Made by a program: the position numbers and the translations under genes
Shown here: piece after piece, positions 8,707 through 16,754 of the stretch
Position numbering within the stretch: position 1 is the first letter of the stretch
Layout: each line of letters begins with the position of its first letter
Notes under the pieces: generated by a model
The model's input: only the letters and a program-made list of their open reading frames with translations
Database searches by the model: none
Told to the model about the DNA's origin: nothing
Assembly: GCA_948470605.1 (NCBI GenBank)
Contig: CAOKPI010000011.1
Coordinates: 1-45,423, forward strand
Source: an uncultured Clostridium sp.
GTDB taxonomy: Bacteria; Bacillota; Clostridia; TANB77; CAG-508
DNA: 45,423 nucleotides
Reading direction: 5' to 3'

Positions 8707-9876
8707 ACTCTTTTGTAATTTTATTGAGCTATTGGCAAATAAAATCAAGAACACGACAAACAGCATAATAATTATGTTGGAATTCGTATAAGCCATTAAA
8801 ATAAATATACTCTGACCTATTATTCTACCAACAACAAGATAACTTTCAAACGTCAACCAATATTCCACTTTATATTCTTTTCTAATTTTCTCTACATTAC
8901 ACAAATTTGTTTGATTACGTTCATTTACTAATGCTACTATTGTCTTTGATATGGTCTGAAATAAATTGAATAAAATAATGGTTATGGTATTACATTTAAA
9001 AATCATAAGGCATAAAAATATTACAGTTAGTATCGTAGAAATCCTAATAGCTGGTATATAATGCTCTTTTTTGATAAACTTAGCAAATAAAATACCCATG
9101 ATACAAGTCATCATACTGAATATCGATGTAAACACTCCTAAGCTAAAACTATTGGAAAATACTTTTATGATATAAATCGTAACAATATAGGAAAAAGCAC
9201 CATCTGAGTAGGTTATACCATTAAAAATTTCAACCATTCCTAATCGCTTAAATCTTTCATCGTTTTTTATCAGTTTGAAAAATTCTTTAAAATTGACTTT
9301 ATTCCCTTCTGGAATGTTTTTATCTTGAAACATAAAAGATAATATAATTCTTAATGCCACTATAATTAAAACGACCATTAAACTTTTTAAAAATCCAGTA
9401 GCATAAATTAAGCTTCCAAATAATAAGGGAAATAAAATAGATAAAATGGATTCTATTGCTGTACAAGTACCAATAAATTTTGCTCTTTCTTCATTTTTAA
9501 CGCCATCTGATTGAAGCATATTATAGACTGAGTAATAAAAACCTTCTTCTAACCCATATAATAATGCCACTAAATAGATAACATCAATTACTTTATCTTT
9601 TAATAAGATAATCGTTAGAAAATATACAAAATCTAATAAGATTCCTATCCTCATCAGATTAACTCTATGGGTTGATTTAGCTAGATTTCTAGTAGCAAAT
9701 ATTACTACATAAATAGTAATTACAGCAATTAATTTGTAAATTCCTAATGGTAAAATATTATGGTCTGATACCTCTAAAAAATATAATACTAAAAAACTAT
9801 CAACAAAACTTGTTAAAATACTTTTCAGTATTCTTAAATTAAACAATACTTTGTAATTATCAATTTTTATGTTCAT
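8680..9876 (-). CDS. MFS transporter
   Basis: 398 residues, about 12 hydrophobic helices, typical size of a major facilitator superfamily permease. An RNLAKSTHRVNLMRIGIL segment occupies the loop 2-3 region. Substrate not predictable. Its C-terminal residues RQRGQV and the stop lie inside a repeat, so the native tail was probably replaced when the repeat inserted. It shares low overall resemblance with the MFS gene at 10850-12034, but the two are not adjacent copies. A plausible AGGAGA lies about 13 nt ahead of the ATG, longer spacing than usual. Divergent from the small peptide transcript at 9926-10108. Confidence 0.85.
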   Translation of the reverse strand: MNIKIDNYKVLFNLRILKSILTSFVDSFLVLYFLEVSDHNILPLGIYKLIAVITIYVVIFATRNLAKSTHRVNLMRIGILLDFVYFLTIILLKDKVIDVIYLVALLYGLEEGFYYSVYNMLQSDGVKNEERAKFIGTCTAIESILSILFPLLFGSLIYATGFLKSLMVVLIIVALRIILSFMFQDKNIPEGNKVNFKEFFKLIKNDERFKRLGMVEIFNGITYSDGAFSYIVTIYIIKVFSNSFSLGVFTSIFSMMTCIMGILFAKFIKKEHYIPAIRISTILTVIFLCLMIFKCNTITIILFNLFQTISKTIVALVNERNQTNLCNVEKIRKEYKVEYWLTFESYLVVGRIIGQSIFILMAYTNSNIIIMLFVVFLILFANSSIKLQKSMMRQRGQV

Positions 9877-9925
9877 CGCTTCGTTTATTTCTCCTTTTAT
9901 TTCTATTTCATTAATTTTAACCTCA

Positions 9926-9991
9926 TTGACAAAAAAGTAAAATATTGTATATTATACTTGCCTTTCTGCAAAGGTAGAAAGGAGGTTTTTT
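9926..9991 (+). promoter_or_regulatory. Promoter and RBS-occluding leader of a small peptide gene
   Basis: TTGACA at 9926-9931 and TATATT/TATTAT at 9948-9955 form a strong sigma-A type promoter. The leader pairs CCTTTCT (9961-9967) with AGAAAGG (9976-9982), which covers most of the AAAGGAGG ribosome binding site (9978-9985). Confidence 0.7.
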
Positions 9992-10060
9992 ATGAAAAAC
10001 TTACAAAAGCTACTAAAGCTTTATTTGATTTACTTAATCGTAAAACATTTGAGTGAGTAG
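9992..10060 (+). CDS. 22-residue amphipathic peptide
   Basis: ATG at 9992, six bases after a perfect AAAGGAGG. The peptide starts MKNLQKLLKLYLIYLIVKH and ends LSE; it is a cationic, Leu/Ile-rich amphipathic helix without cysteine or a leader-cleavage motif. It has its own promoter and its own terminator (10068-10107), so this is a complete mini-transcript of about 150 nt. Size and pattern recall type I toxin peptides, phenol-soluble-modulin-like peptides or a quorum peptide. I cannot assign one: no antisense promoter or processing enzyme is evident beside it. The leader hairpin suggests translational control. Confidence 0.6.
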   Translation: MKNLQKLLKLYLIYLIVKHLSE

Positions 10061-10067
10061 CAAAAGG

Positions 10068-10108
10068 AAAAAGACTAGGAAAGATTTAGATGACTCCTAG
10101 TCTTTTTT
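10068..10108 (+). terminator. Rho-independent terminator of the small peptide gene
   Basis: A 13-bp stem, AAAAAGACTAGGA (10068-10080) with TCCTAGTCTTTTT (10095-10107), ending in a T-run. Confidence 0.85.
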
Positions 10109-10266
10109 ACTTCATGAAAAACTTACTTTTGCAATTGCTAACTATATATTAGCACATATTTTATTCTATGTCAAATACTGGATTTTATTCACAATATGAA
10201 ATAAATAAGACCTGTCCTCTTTGTTTCATATCTCCACTTAATCTCAAAACCAGTGGAGACATTTTT

Positions 10267-10731
10267 CTACCATAAAATTAGAAATGTGAATGCTGTTGCT
10301 AACAGAACCTCTCCCCTTGTCAATTCTTTTGGTAAAATCTCCAATTCACCACCTGGTTCTTTTTCCTTAACGGTATCTATTTTATAATAGGCAACATCAT
10401 TGGCTTTAAAAAGCACCTCAAAAGGTTGTGTTTCAGAATTTTCTACGTCTTTTATTTCTACATAGCTTTTTCCCACTAAAACATGTCTTTTTGTATATAA
10501 TTCAATTTTTAAATATTTGCCTTGTACCTCTCTAATATCTTTTATGACTCCTCTAATTCTTCCATTTACATATGTGGCATCTGCTTGATAAACAGCAATT
10601 TGTGAATTTTCGTCTTGCCTTTGAATATCTTTATAAGTAGAATTTAATCCTACATATATTAAAAAATCTGAAAATACAAACAATCCTACTAAAATCGCTA
10701 TCCATGCCATAATTTTTCTTCCTATACTCAT
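10267..10731 (-). CDS. Hypothetical membrane-anchored protein
   Basis: 154 residues. An N-terminal hydrophobic segment (about 8-28, IMAWIAILVGLFVFSDFLIYV) is followed by a mostly beta-like soluble domain of about 100 residues and a short C-terminal hydrophobic stretch (TAFTFLILW). No family recognised. ATG at 10731 preceded by GGAGA. The gene stands alone between repeat-bearing gaps. The domain probably lies outside the membrane, but this is inference from the single anchor. No in-frame CGG. Confidence 0.55.
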   Translation of the reverse strand: MSIGRKIMAWIAILVGLFVFSDFLIYVGLNSTYKDIQRQDENSQIAVYQADATYVNGRIRGVIKDIREVQGKYLKIELYTKRHVLVGKSYVEIKDVENSETQPFEVLFKANDVAYYKIDTVKEKEPGGELEILPKELTRGEVLLATAFTFLILW

Positions 10732-10822
10732 CTTATTATTTCTCCATTTCTCTTATTGGTTTTAATTGTTTCTAGTATACTAAACTTTTTCTATTTTTTC
10801 AATACCCCTAGCAAGTGGAACA

Positions 10823-10859
10823 TGGGACACAGGGACGTAGATAATGTCCCTATGTCCCA
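10823..10859. repeat. GGGACA hairpin repeat overlapping an MFS 3' end
   Basis: A 14-bp stem (10823-10836 with 10846-10859, one mismatch) around loop GTAGATAAT. It is a variant of the 28-bp repeat found at 12049, 12259, 39471 and 39539. The MFS stop codon (10850-10852) lies inside it. Confidence 0.75.
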
Positions 10860-12034
10860 ATCTTCAATCTTCTTCTTTGATGAATTAATACATAAGCAAG
10901 TGTCAATTGTGCCAACATAAAAAAAGCTGACAATCCAAACATATAGCGTAATCCCAAGGCATACATAATACCACACAAAAAAGTACCTATCGCTTCACCT
11001 AAAGAGCCAACCATATATCTTAAATTTGTAAAAGCCAATTGTTTATCCAACTCTATACTATTAATATAGGGAGCATCTGTAACATTCTCATATGCTGTAG
11101 AAATCAACAATGACCACGACATCGCAAGTATTATCACAATTATATTATTGGACAAGAAAGCGAATAAATATCCAATAAATCGAATTCCAAACTTTATCGT
11201 TATGGTTATGGAATCATTTTTAGGAGTAAGAAATTTAAGAGCTAGGATACCAATCAAATCGGCCAACAATCCTATCACCAAAAAATATTGGGTTGCTGCA
11301 CTATCTGAAAAATTTAGATAATTGGTTAAAGTAAGCATTTTCAATCCTAATGCCGTAGAATAAGCTATTTGTCCTATTAAATAATAAATAATATAAGTTG
11401 TCCTAAATCGATTCGTAAAAATATACTTAAATATATTGTCTTTTGATGGTTTCGTTTCAACATTTTCTACCTTAACCTTCACTAAAATAAGTAACGAAAT
11501 GATAGAAAATACAATGGAAATAAACAAACACACATTATAATTAAACGCAATTCCCAAGATTGTTTTTCCTATGATAAATCCACCCACTAAAACACCTAAA
11601 TCTCGACCAGTATATTCTACTAATTTTCTTTTACTATATAAAGTATTACTCTTTTTTATCGTAACAATTAATGGATAAATACTAATAATTATCAATCTTT
11701 CTATGATAATATCCGAAATGATGGACAGATTGATAAATGAACTCAAACTCGTATGATTGATAAAAAATAGTATCACTAAATTGATTACTTTAAGAAATAA
11801 AGCAATCGTTACAAAACTTTTTATTTTGTCTAGTTTTATGTATTTTGAAAAAATTAATATTCCAATCACACAAAATAACGTTCCAAAACTTATAATTTGA
11901 CTTATTTCAGTAGGATTAAGTCCATTATCTTGCATCCATAATTGCCTAAAATTGTTCCATAATCCAATTGATATACTAAATAATAATAGTATGATTAATA
12001 TCTTATTTTCTGTTTTACTCCATATCTTACTCAT
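10850..12034 (-). CDS. MFS transporter
   Basis: 394 residues with about 12 membrane helices; an EYTGRDLGVLVGGFIIG segment lies in the middle of the N-terminal half. Substrate unknown. ATG at 12034 with GAGGAG upstream. The last codons (Ile-Gly-Thr-stop) come from a GGGACA repeat, and the upstream gap also carries copies of this repeat, so the gene is bracketed by them. Both in-gene CGG triplets are out of frame. Confidence 0.85.
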   Translation of the reverse strand: MSKIWSKTENKILIILLLFSISIGLWNNFRQLWMQDNGLNPTEISQIISFGTLFCVIGILIFSKYIKLDKIKSFVTIALFLKVINLVILFFINHTSLSSFINLSIISDIIIERLIIISIYPLIVTIKKSNTLYSKRKLVEYTGRDLGVLVGGFIIGKTILGIAFNYNVCLFISIVFSIISLLILVKVKVENVETKPSKDNIFKYIFTNRFRTTYIIYYLIGQIAYSTALGLKMLTLTNYLNFSDSAATQYFLVIGLLADLIGILALKFLTPKNDSITITIKFGIRFIGYLFAFLSNNIIVIILAMSWSLLISTAYENVTDAPYINSIELDKQLAFTNLRYMVGSLGEAIGTFLCGIMYALGLRYMFGLSAFFMLAQLTLAYVLIHQRRRLKIGT

Positions 12035-12048
12035 ATTTTACTCCTCTT

Positions 12049-12286
12049 GGGACATGGGGACGTAGATTATGTCCCTACCATAAACAATGTCTCAACTTAA
12101 TGTGTTATTTATTATTTTTTTACACCTTGTGTGTCGCAACCTTTAGATTTTTAAGATGGTAGGTTGCTCCAATCGCACTCGCTACCGCTCGTTTAGTCGC
12201 TTACGCGGTGTTGCAAAAATAATAAATAACACATTAAATTAGCAGTTTTTAAGTATTCAGGGACATAATCTACGTCCCCATGTCCC
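12049..12286. repeat. Nested inverted-repeat element between addA and the MFS gene
   Basis: Outer arms are inverted copies of the 28-bp GGGACATGGGGACGTAGAT repeat (12049-12076 and 12259-12286). Inner arms are a perfect 23-bp inverted repeat (12097-12119 and 12215-12237). Inside is a short hairpin, GCAACCT with AGGTTGC. No ORF. It may act as a terminator of addA; the nested arms suggest one element inserted into another. Confidence 0.75.
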
Positions 12287-12291
12287 ATGTC

Positions 12292-15200
12292 CTATATTTC
12301 TATTTCTTTTGCTAGAAAGGTAGAATAAATAAACACATGACTCACCTTTTTCTGTAAAGCCTCCTCTAAAGCCCTTCGATATAATGCTAACTGTGTTCTA
12401 TACTTATTTACCAACTCTTGTTCTGTTTGAACAAAATCCGTTTTATAATCCACCAAAATCAATTCATCTTGTGCATTCACATAGTATAAATCAATGATTC
12501 CCTGTACCAATATATTTTCTGGCACCTCCTCCTCATATATTTCTTTTGCTGGTAGGGTAATATAAAATGGTTTTTCTCTCTGGATTTCTTTGGCTTGTTT
12601 CATCTCTTGCCAAATGTTTGACTGCGTAAATTTTAAAACAGCATTAGCATTTATGTTATCTGCCTCTTTTGAGGTAATCATTGCTTTGTCTACCATGTGA
12701 TTTATCAATTCTTTTACCGTTTCTAACGTATAATCTGTTTTCTCATCTAATTTTTGCATACATAAATGTAATAGTGTCCCCTTTTGTGCTCCTGTCAGTT
12801 TCAGTTCTTCATCTTGCTTGGTAAATTTAGGAGAAGGAAAACTAATTTCTATTGTTTCTTGTTCTTGTTGTTTCAATTTGGTAACCGATGATTTGGTTGG
12901 AATTTTAGTTGATAATTCATAGGCATAGGTATCTTGTAACATACTTTCTATTTCTGCTATTTGTTGTTCCTCTATTTTGTGTTCCTCTAATATTTCCAAC
13001 AAATTAACATCTTGTTCTTCTTTTTTTTCGCAACCATCCAATACCTCTTTTTTGGTATAAGTTTTTAATTCTGCAATTGTTTCCATTTGCTTTGGTTGGT
13101 AAAAATAGACTAACAAAATCCAATCGATATATTTTTTATATTTTTTCACTAAAATAGGATTGATTTTTTGTTCTTGTTTTTGGTATCTCTCAATTTGTTG
13201 CAATAATTTTTCCTTTTGTTTCTTAAAATCCTTTTGAATGCCTGATATGATTAGTTTTTCTTTTGCCCTTGTTAAAGCAACATATAAAATCCTCATTTCT
13301 TCTGACAAAGTTTCTGTTAAAGCCTTGTTGCAAATGGCTGCTTTGCTTAAAGTATCGTATTGTACTTGTTTTTCATAATCAATATATTTCACTCCGAATG
13401 CCCAATTCTTGATGTAACAATATAGTTTGATTTAAGTCCATTAAGTTGAACTGTTTTCCCGTGCTTGCTAAAAACACAACTGGAAATTCCAAGCCTTTGC
13501 TTTTATGAATACTCATAATGCGAATGACATTGTCATTCTCTCCTATGATTTTAGCAGCTCCCATATCACCACTGCTTAGTGTTAGCTTCTCAATAAAATG
13601 AATAAAATTATATAATCCTTTAAAACTAGCTGTTTCATACTGTTTTGCCCTTTCAAACAACATTCTTAAATTAGCTTGTCGTAAAAGTCCATTTGGCATG
13701 AGACCAGTATAGTTGTAATAACCTGTATCGGAATAGATTTTTCCTATCAATTCATCTAAAGCTAAATATTCTTGTTCTTTTCGCCATTGTTGCAAACTTT
13801 GTAAAAAAGTTTCTATCTTGCTTTTCAACTCATTTTCTACGGAAAGTTTTGCTTTTTGTAAGCAAGTGTAAAAGTTGTCTTGTTTGTCTGCTAGACGAAT
13901 TTGGATTAATTCATCATCTGTGAATTTGCCAATATTTGACCTCATAACCGTTACTAACGGAATGTCTTGCATTGGATTATCAATGATTTTTAGTAAACTC
14001 ACCATAGTTTGAATTTCAATTGAATCTAAGTATTCTTGCGAACTATCGGAAAATACTGGCATTTGTAGATTTAATATTTCTTGTTCATAAATCGGTGCTA
14101 CATTGCTTGTACTTCTTAATAAAATCACAATGTCTTTATATTGAATATTTCGATATTTTTCTTGTTTTTTGTCCCATACTTGAAAGTTATCTTGTATTAA
14201 TTTTTGTATTTGGTGAGCCACAAATTTCGCTTCTAACTCTACATCTGCTATATTTTCTTCCTCTTGGTTCTCTTCTGTTTGTTCTGTCTTTTCCCCTTCT
14301 TCTATTTCTTCGTTTTCCTCTACTGTTACAGAATCAATGACATGAATTTCGATTTTTTCATTTTGATGGATGGCTGAGTAATTGGCTCCTAAATTCAAAA
14401 ATTCCTCTTCGTTGTAATGAATATCTCCCAATGTTTTGCTCATAATATCTGCAAAAATTAGATTGGTAAATTGTAAAATATTTTGTTTACTTCTAAAGTT
14501 TTTGAATAACTGGATTTTCAAGTCTTCTTCTGGCTTTCTTGCTTCTTTTTTTGCATAGGTTTCATATTTATCCAAAAATAGTTCTGGCATAGCTTGTCTA
14601 AATTTATAAATACTTTGTTTGACATCTCCTACCATAAAAATATTGTTATTTCTGGATATGGCAGTTAATATATATTCTTGTACCAAATTACTATCTTGGT
14701 ACTCATCAATGGCGATTTCTTCAAATTTATTTTGATATTTTTTCACGACTTCCTCTGCATTTAACAAAATGTCTAGGGCAAAATGCTCTACATCACTAAA
14801 ATCTACGATATTTTTTTCCCTTTTTCGTTTGGCAAATTCTGTTTCAAAAGTAAAAATTAAATCTTGCAATTTTAACAAAATGCCATACATATCATAAATA
14901 TCTTGATTGGCTTCTTGTGAATCACAAATGAGTATCTTGTCTAATACTTTTGCTAGTTTCTTTTTTACCTCATCTCTGACTTCTTTTGCCTTGTCCTTAT
15001 TTTCCGATTCTACTTTTTGTCTTGGCCAAGTTACAAATTTCAAGGCACCGTGCTATTTCATAAGCTTTATCCCAATTGTGCAAATGATTCTTTAGGTTTT
15101 CTAATTGCTGGATGTCATTTCTAATTGTTTGATAGAATTTTTCTAGTTCCGGTTCATAGGATAAATCTTGTTCTACTTTTTCTAGCATGCTAATGTCGTC

Positions 15201-15881
15201 TATTAATTCTTCTTTGACTTCTTGTAATAAAATTTCTCCCCATGGTGTTTGACTAAAATCTTCTTTTAGTTTTCCTTCCAAGTTGAACATTTCTATTTTT
15301 TCTTGTAGCCATTTTTGTGGAAATGGATGGCTCTGTATGTAGCAATCTATTTTTAGGACTAAATCCTTGAGTGGTGTGTCATCTCGATAACTGGTGTAAA
15401 CATTGATTAATTTTGTGAAATCGCTGTCTTCTGTTTCGTATTTTTCTTCAAAAATGTCTTCGATTGTTTCTTGTTTTAATAGTTCAATTTCGGTTGTGTC
15501 TGCAATTCTAAAGTTAGGCGATATATTTTCTAGTTCGTAAAAGTTGTTTCGTACTACCTCTAAACAGAATGAGTCAATCGTGCAAATACTGGCTTTATTT
15601 AACAACGTTATTTGTCTTTGTAAATTTTCATCTTCTGGCGTTTCTTCTAACTTTTGATAGATGGCATTTAGCACTCTTTCTCGCATTTCTGCTGCTGCAC
15701 TGTTGGTAAAGGTTACCACTAATAGCTTGTCAATGTCTATTTTGTCTTGTATGATTTTGTTGATGATTCTTTCTACTAATACAGCGGTTTTTCCACTCCC
15801 AGCAGCTGCTGCTACTAATAGGTTGCTTCCTTTTTCTTGAATGGCGTCTTGCTGTTCTGGTGTCCATTTTACTTTACTCAT
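12292..15881 (-). CDS. addA: AddA helicase-nuclease, read through two CGG +1 sites
   Basis: ATG at 15881 after AAAGGAG. AddA is the UvrD-like helicase plus RecB-type nuclease subunit of AddAB, which processes double-strand breaks. Frame 1 (14997-15881) holds Walker A AAAGSGKTAVLVERI and motif Ia. Frame 2 (13379-15043) holds Walker B IDEYQDSN, motif III GDVKQSIYKFRQA and motif V MSIHKSKGLEFPVVF. Frame 3 (12292-13392) holds motif VI LYVALTRAKEKL and the nuclease motif ILVDYKTDF with QLALYRRALEEAL. Both junctions are in-frame CGG: AYEIA-CGGT-ALKFVTW and LGI-CGGA-VKYIDYE. The shifted product is about 1195 residues, the family norm, with every motif intact. These are the only two in-frame CGG codons in the gene. 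addB, usually adjacent, is not in the window. Confidence 0.9.
13394..13396 (-). other. CGG +1 recoding site 2 in addA
   Basis: ATT-CGGA. Codon 550 of the middle frame. The GGA from 13395 is in phase with the nuclease frame. Glycine after LGI suits the AddA pattern at this place. Confidence 0.8.
15048..15050 (-). other. CGG +1 recoding site 1 in addA
   Basis: GCA-CGGT. Codon 278 of the first frame. The GGT from 15049 is in phase with the middle frame, and the next codons read ALKFVTW. Confidence 0.8.
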
Positions 15882-16111
15882 TGATTTCTCCTTTTATCTA
15901 TTATATCTATCACTTCTCCTATATACATTCTGTGCATAGGTTCTTCTTTATAAAATCGATCTCCAAATTGTCGTTAATATAAGGCTTGTATTTGAATTAC
16001 TTTTACATATTATCATACAAAGTCTTTAAAAATCAACCTTTCTATCAATTTTTCAGAAATACAGATTAATTTCTTATTACGAAAAATTTTTATTCCTCAT
16101 AGCTGATTTAA

Positions 16112-16145
16112 AAACAAGTAGCCATTCACAATTGACTACTTGTTT
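16112..16145 (-). terminator. Terminator after nrdG
   Basis: A 10-bp stem (16112-16121 with 16136-16145, AAACAAGTAG and complement), followed on the minus strand by a T-run. The rest of the gap down to addA shows nothing I can name. Confidence 0.8.
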
Positions 16146-16150
16146 AAATT

Positions 16151-16642
16151 TTAATCCACCAAAACTACCTTATTCTCTTGCAAACTCTTTTGAACATCAA
16201 TCACTCTTTGATTCGAAGAGCCACAATACCTAAGCTTAGGGTCTCTTAGCTTATCTACATATTGCCCATCCACTAAAACATCTATATATTTAAAAATCTC
16301 TTTATCTTTTAAATCCTTATCAAACAAAAAACCTGACCATGACCAAATTGTCTTATTCGGAAATTTCTCTTTAAAAGCCTTCGCAAGCTTGGTAGTTGCC
16401 TCTATATTTTTAGGATGCATTGGTTCTCCCCCCAAAATAGATAACCCTTCTATATTTTCATTGTCGCATAATTCTAACACTCTTTTAATGGTATCCTCTG
16501 TAAATTCCTTACCACCATTAAAATTATGGGTCTCTGGATTAAAACACTTTTCGCAATGAAACGCACAACCTTGCATAAAAATTGACACCCTTACACCTGG
16601 TCCATTGGAAATATCCATCTTTCTAATCTTATTATATCTCAT
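16151..16642 (-). CDS. nrdG: Anaerobic ribonucleotide reductase activating protein
   Basis: 163 residues. Radical SAM enzyme with cluster motif CAFHCEKC (CxxxCxxC, about residues 26-33), preceded by GPGVRVSIFMQG, and with the SILGGEPM motif near 70. It uses S-adenosylmethionine to create the glycyl radical in NrdD. It lies directly downstream of nrdD, separated by a 25-bp inverted repeat that may reduce its transcription relative to nrdD. Short RBS (GAAGGGAAAG) close to the ATG. No CGG in frame. Confidence 0.95.
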   Translation of the reverse strand: MRYNKIRKMDISNGPGVRVSIFMQGCAFHCEKCFNPETHNFNGGKEFTEDTIKRVLELCDNENIEGLSILGGEPMHPKNIEATTKLAKAFKEKFPNKTIWSWSGFLFDKDLKDKEIFKYIDVLVDGQYVDKLRDPKLRYCGSSNQRVIDVQKSLQENKVVLVD

Positions 16643-16669
16643 TTCATTCTTTCCCTTCCATACATTGTT

Positions 16670-16748
16670 AAACTAAAAATAATAAATTTGAAAAAAGCGA
16701 ATGGAAATTAGCTTGAACGAGCATTTTCAAATTTATTATTTTTAGTTT
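16670..16748. repeat. Perfect 25-bp inverted repeat between nrdD and nrdG
   Basis: Arms 16670-16694 and 16724-16748 are perfectly complementary, with a 29-nt loop containing AAGCGAATGGAAATTAGCTT. It could partly terminate nrdD transcription or stabilise its 3' end. AT-rich arms make it a weak classic terminator. Confidence 0.7.
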
Positions 16749-16754
16749 TACACA

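Noticed and set aside
10791..10976. 61-residue minus-strand ORF at 10791-10976
   Set aside because: Overlaps the MFS gene 3' end and a repeat in another frame; no RBS.
12292..15881. addA, GH25, DUF2207 and deacetylase as ordinary pseudogenes
   Set aside because: Motifs on both sides are intact and there are no extra stops or other frame changes inside them.
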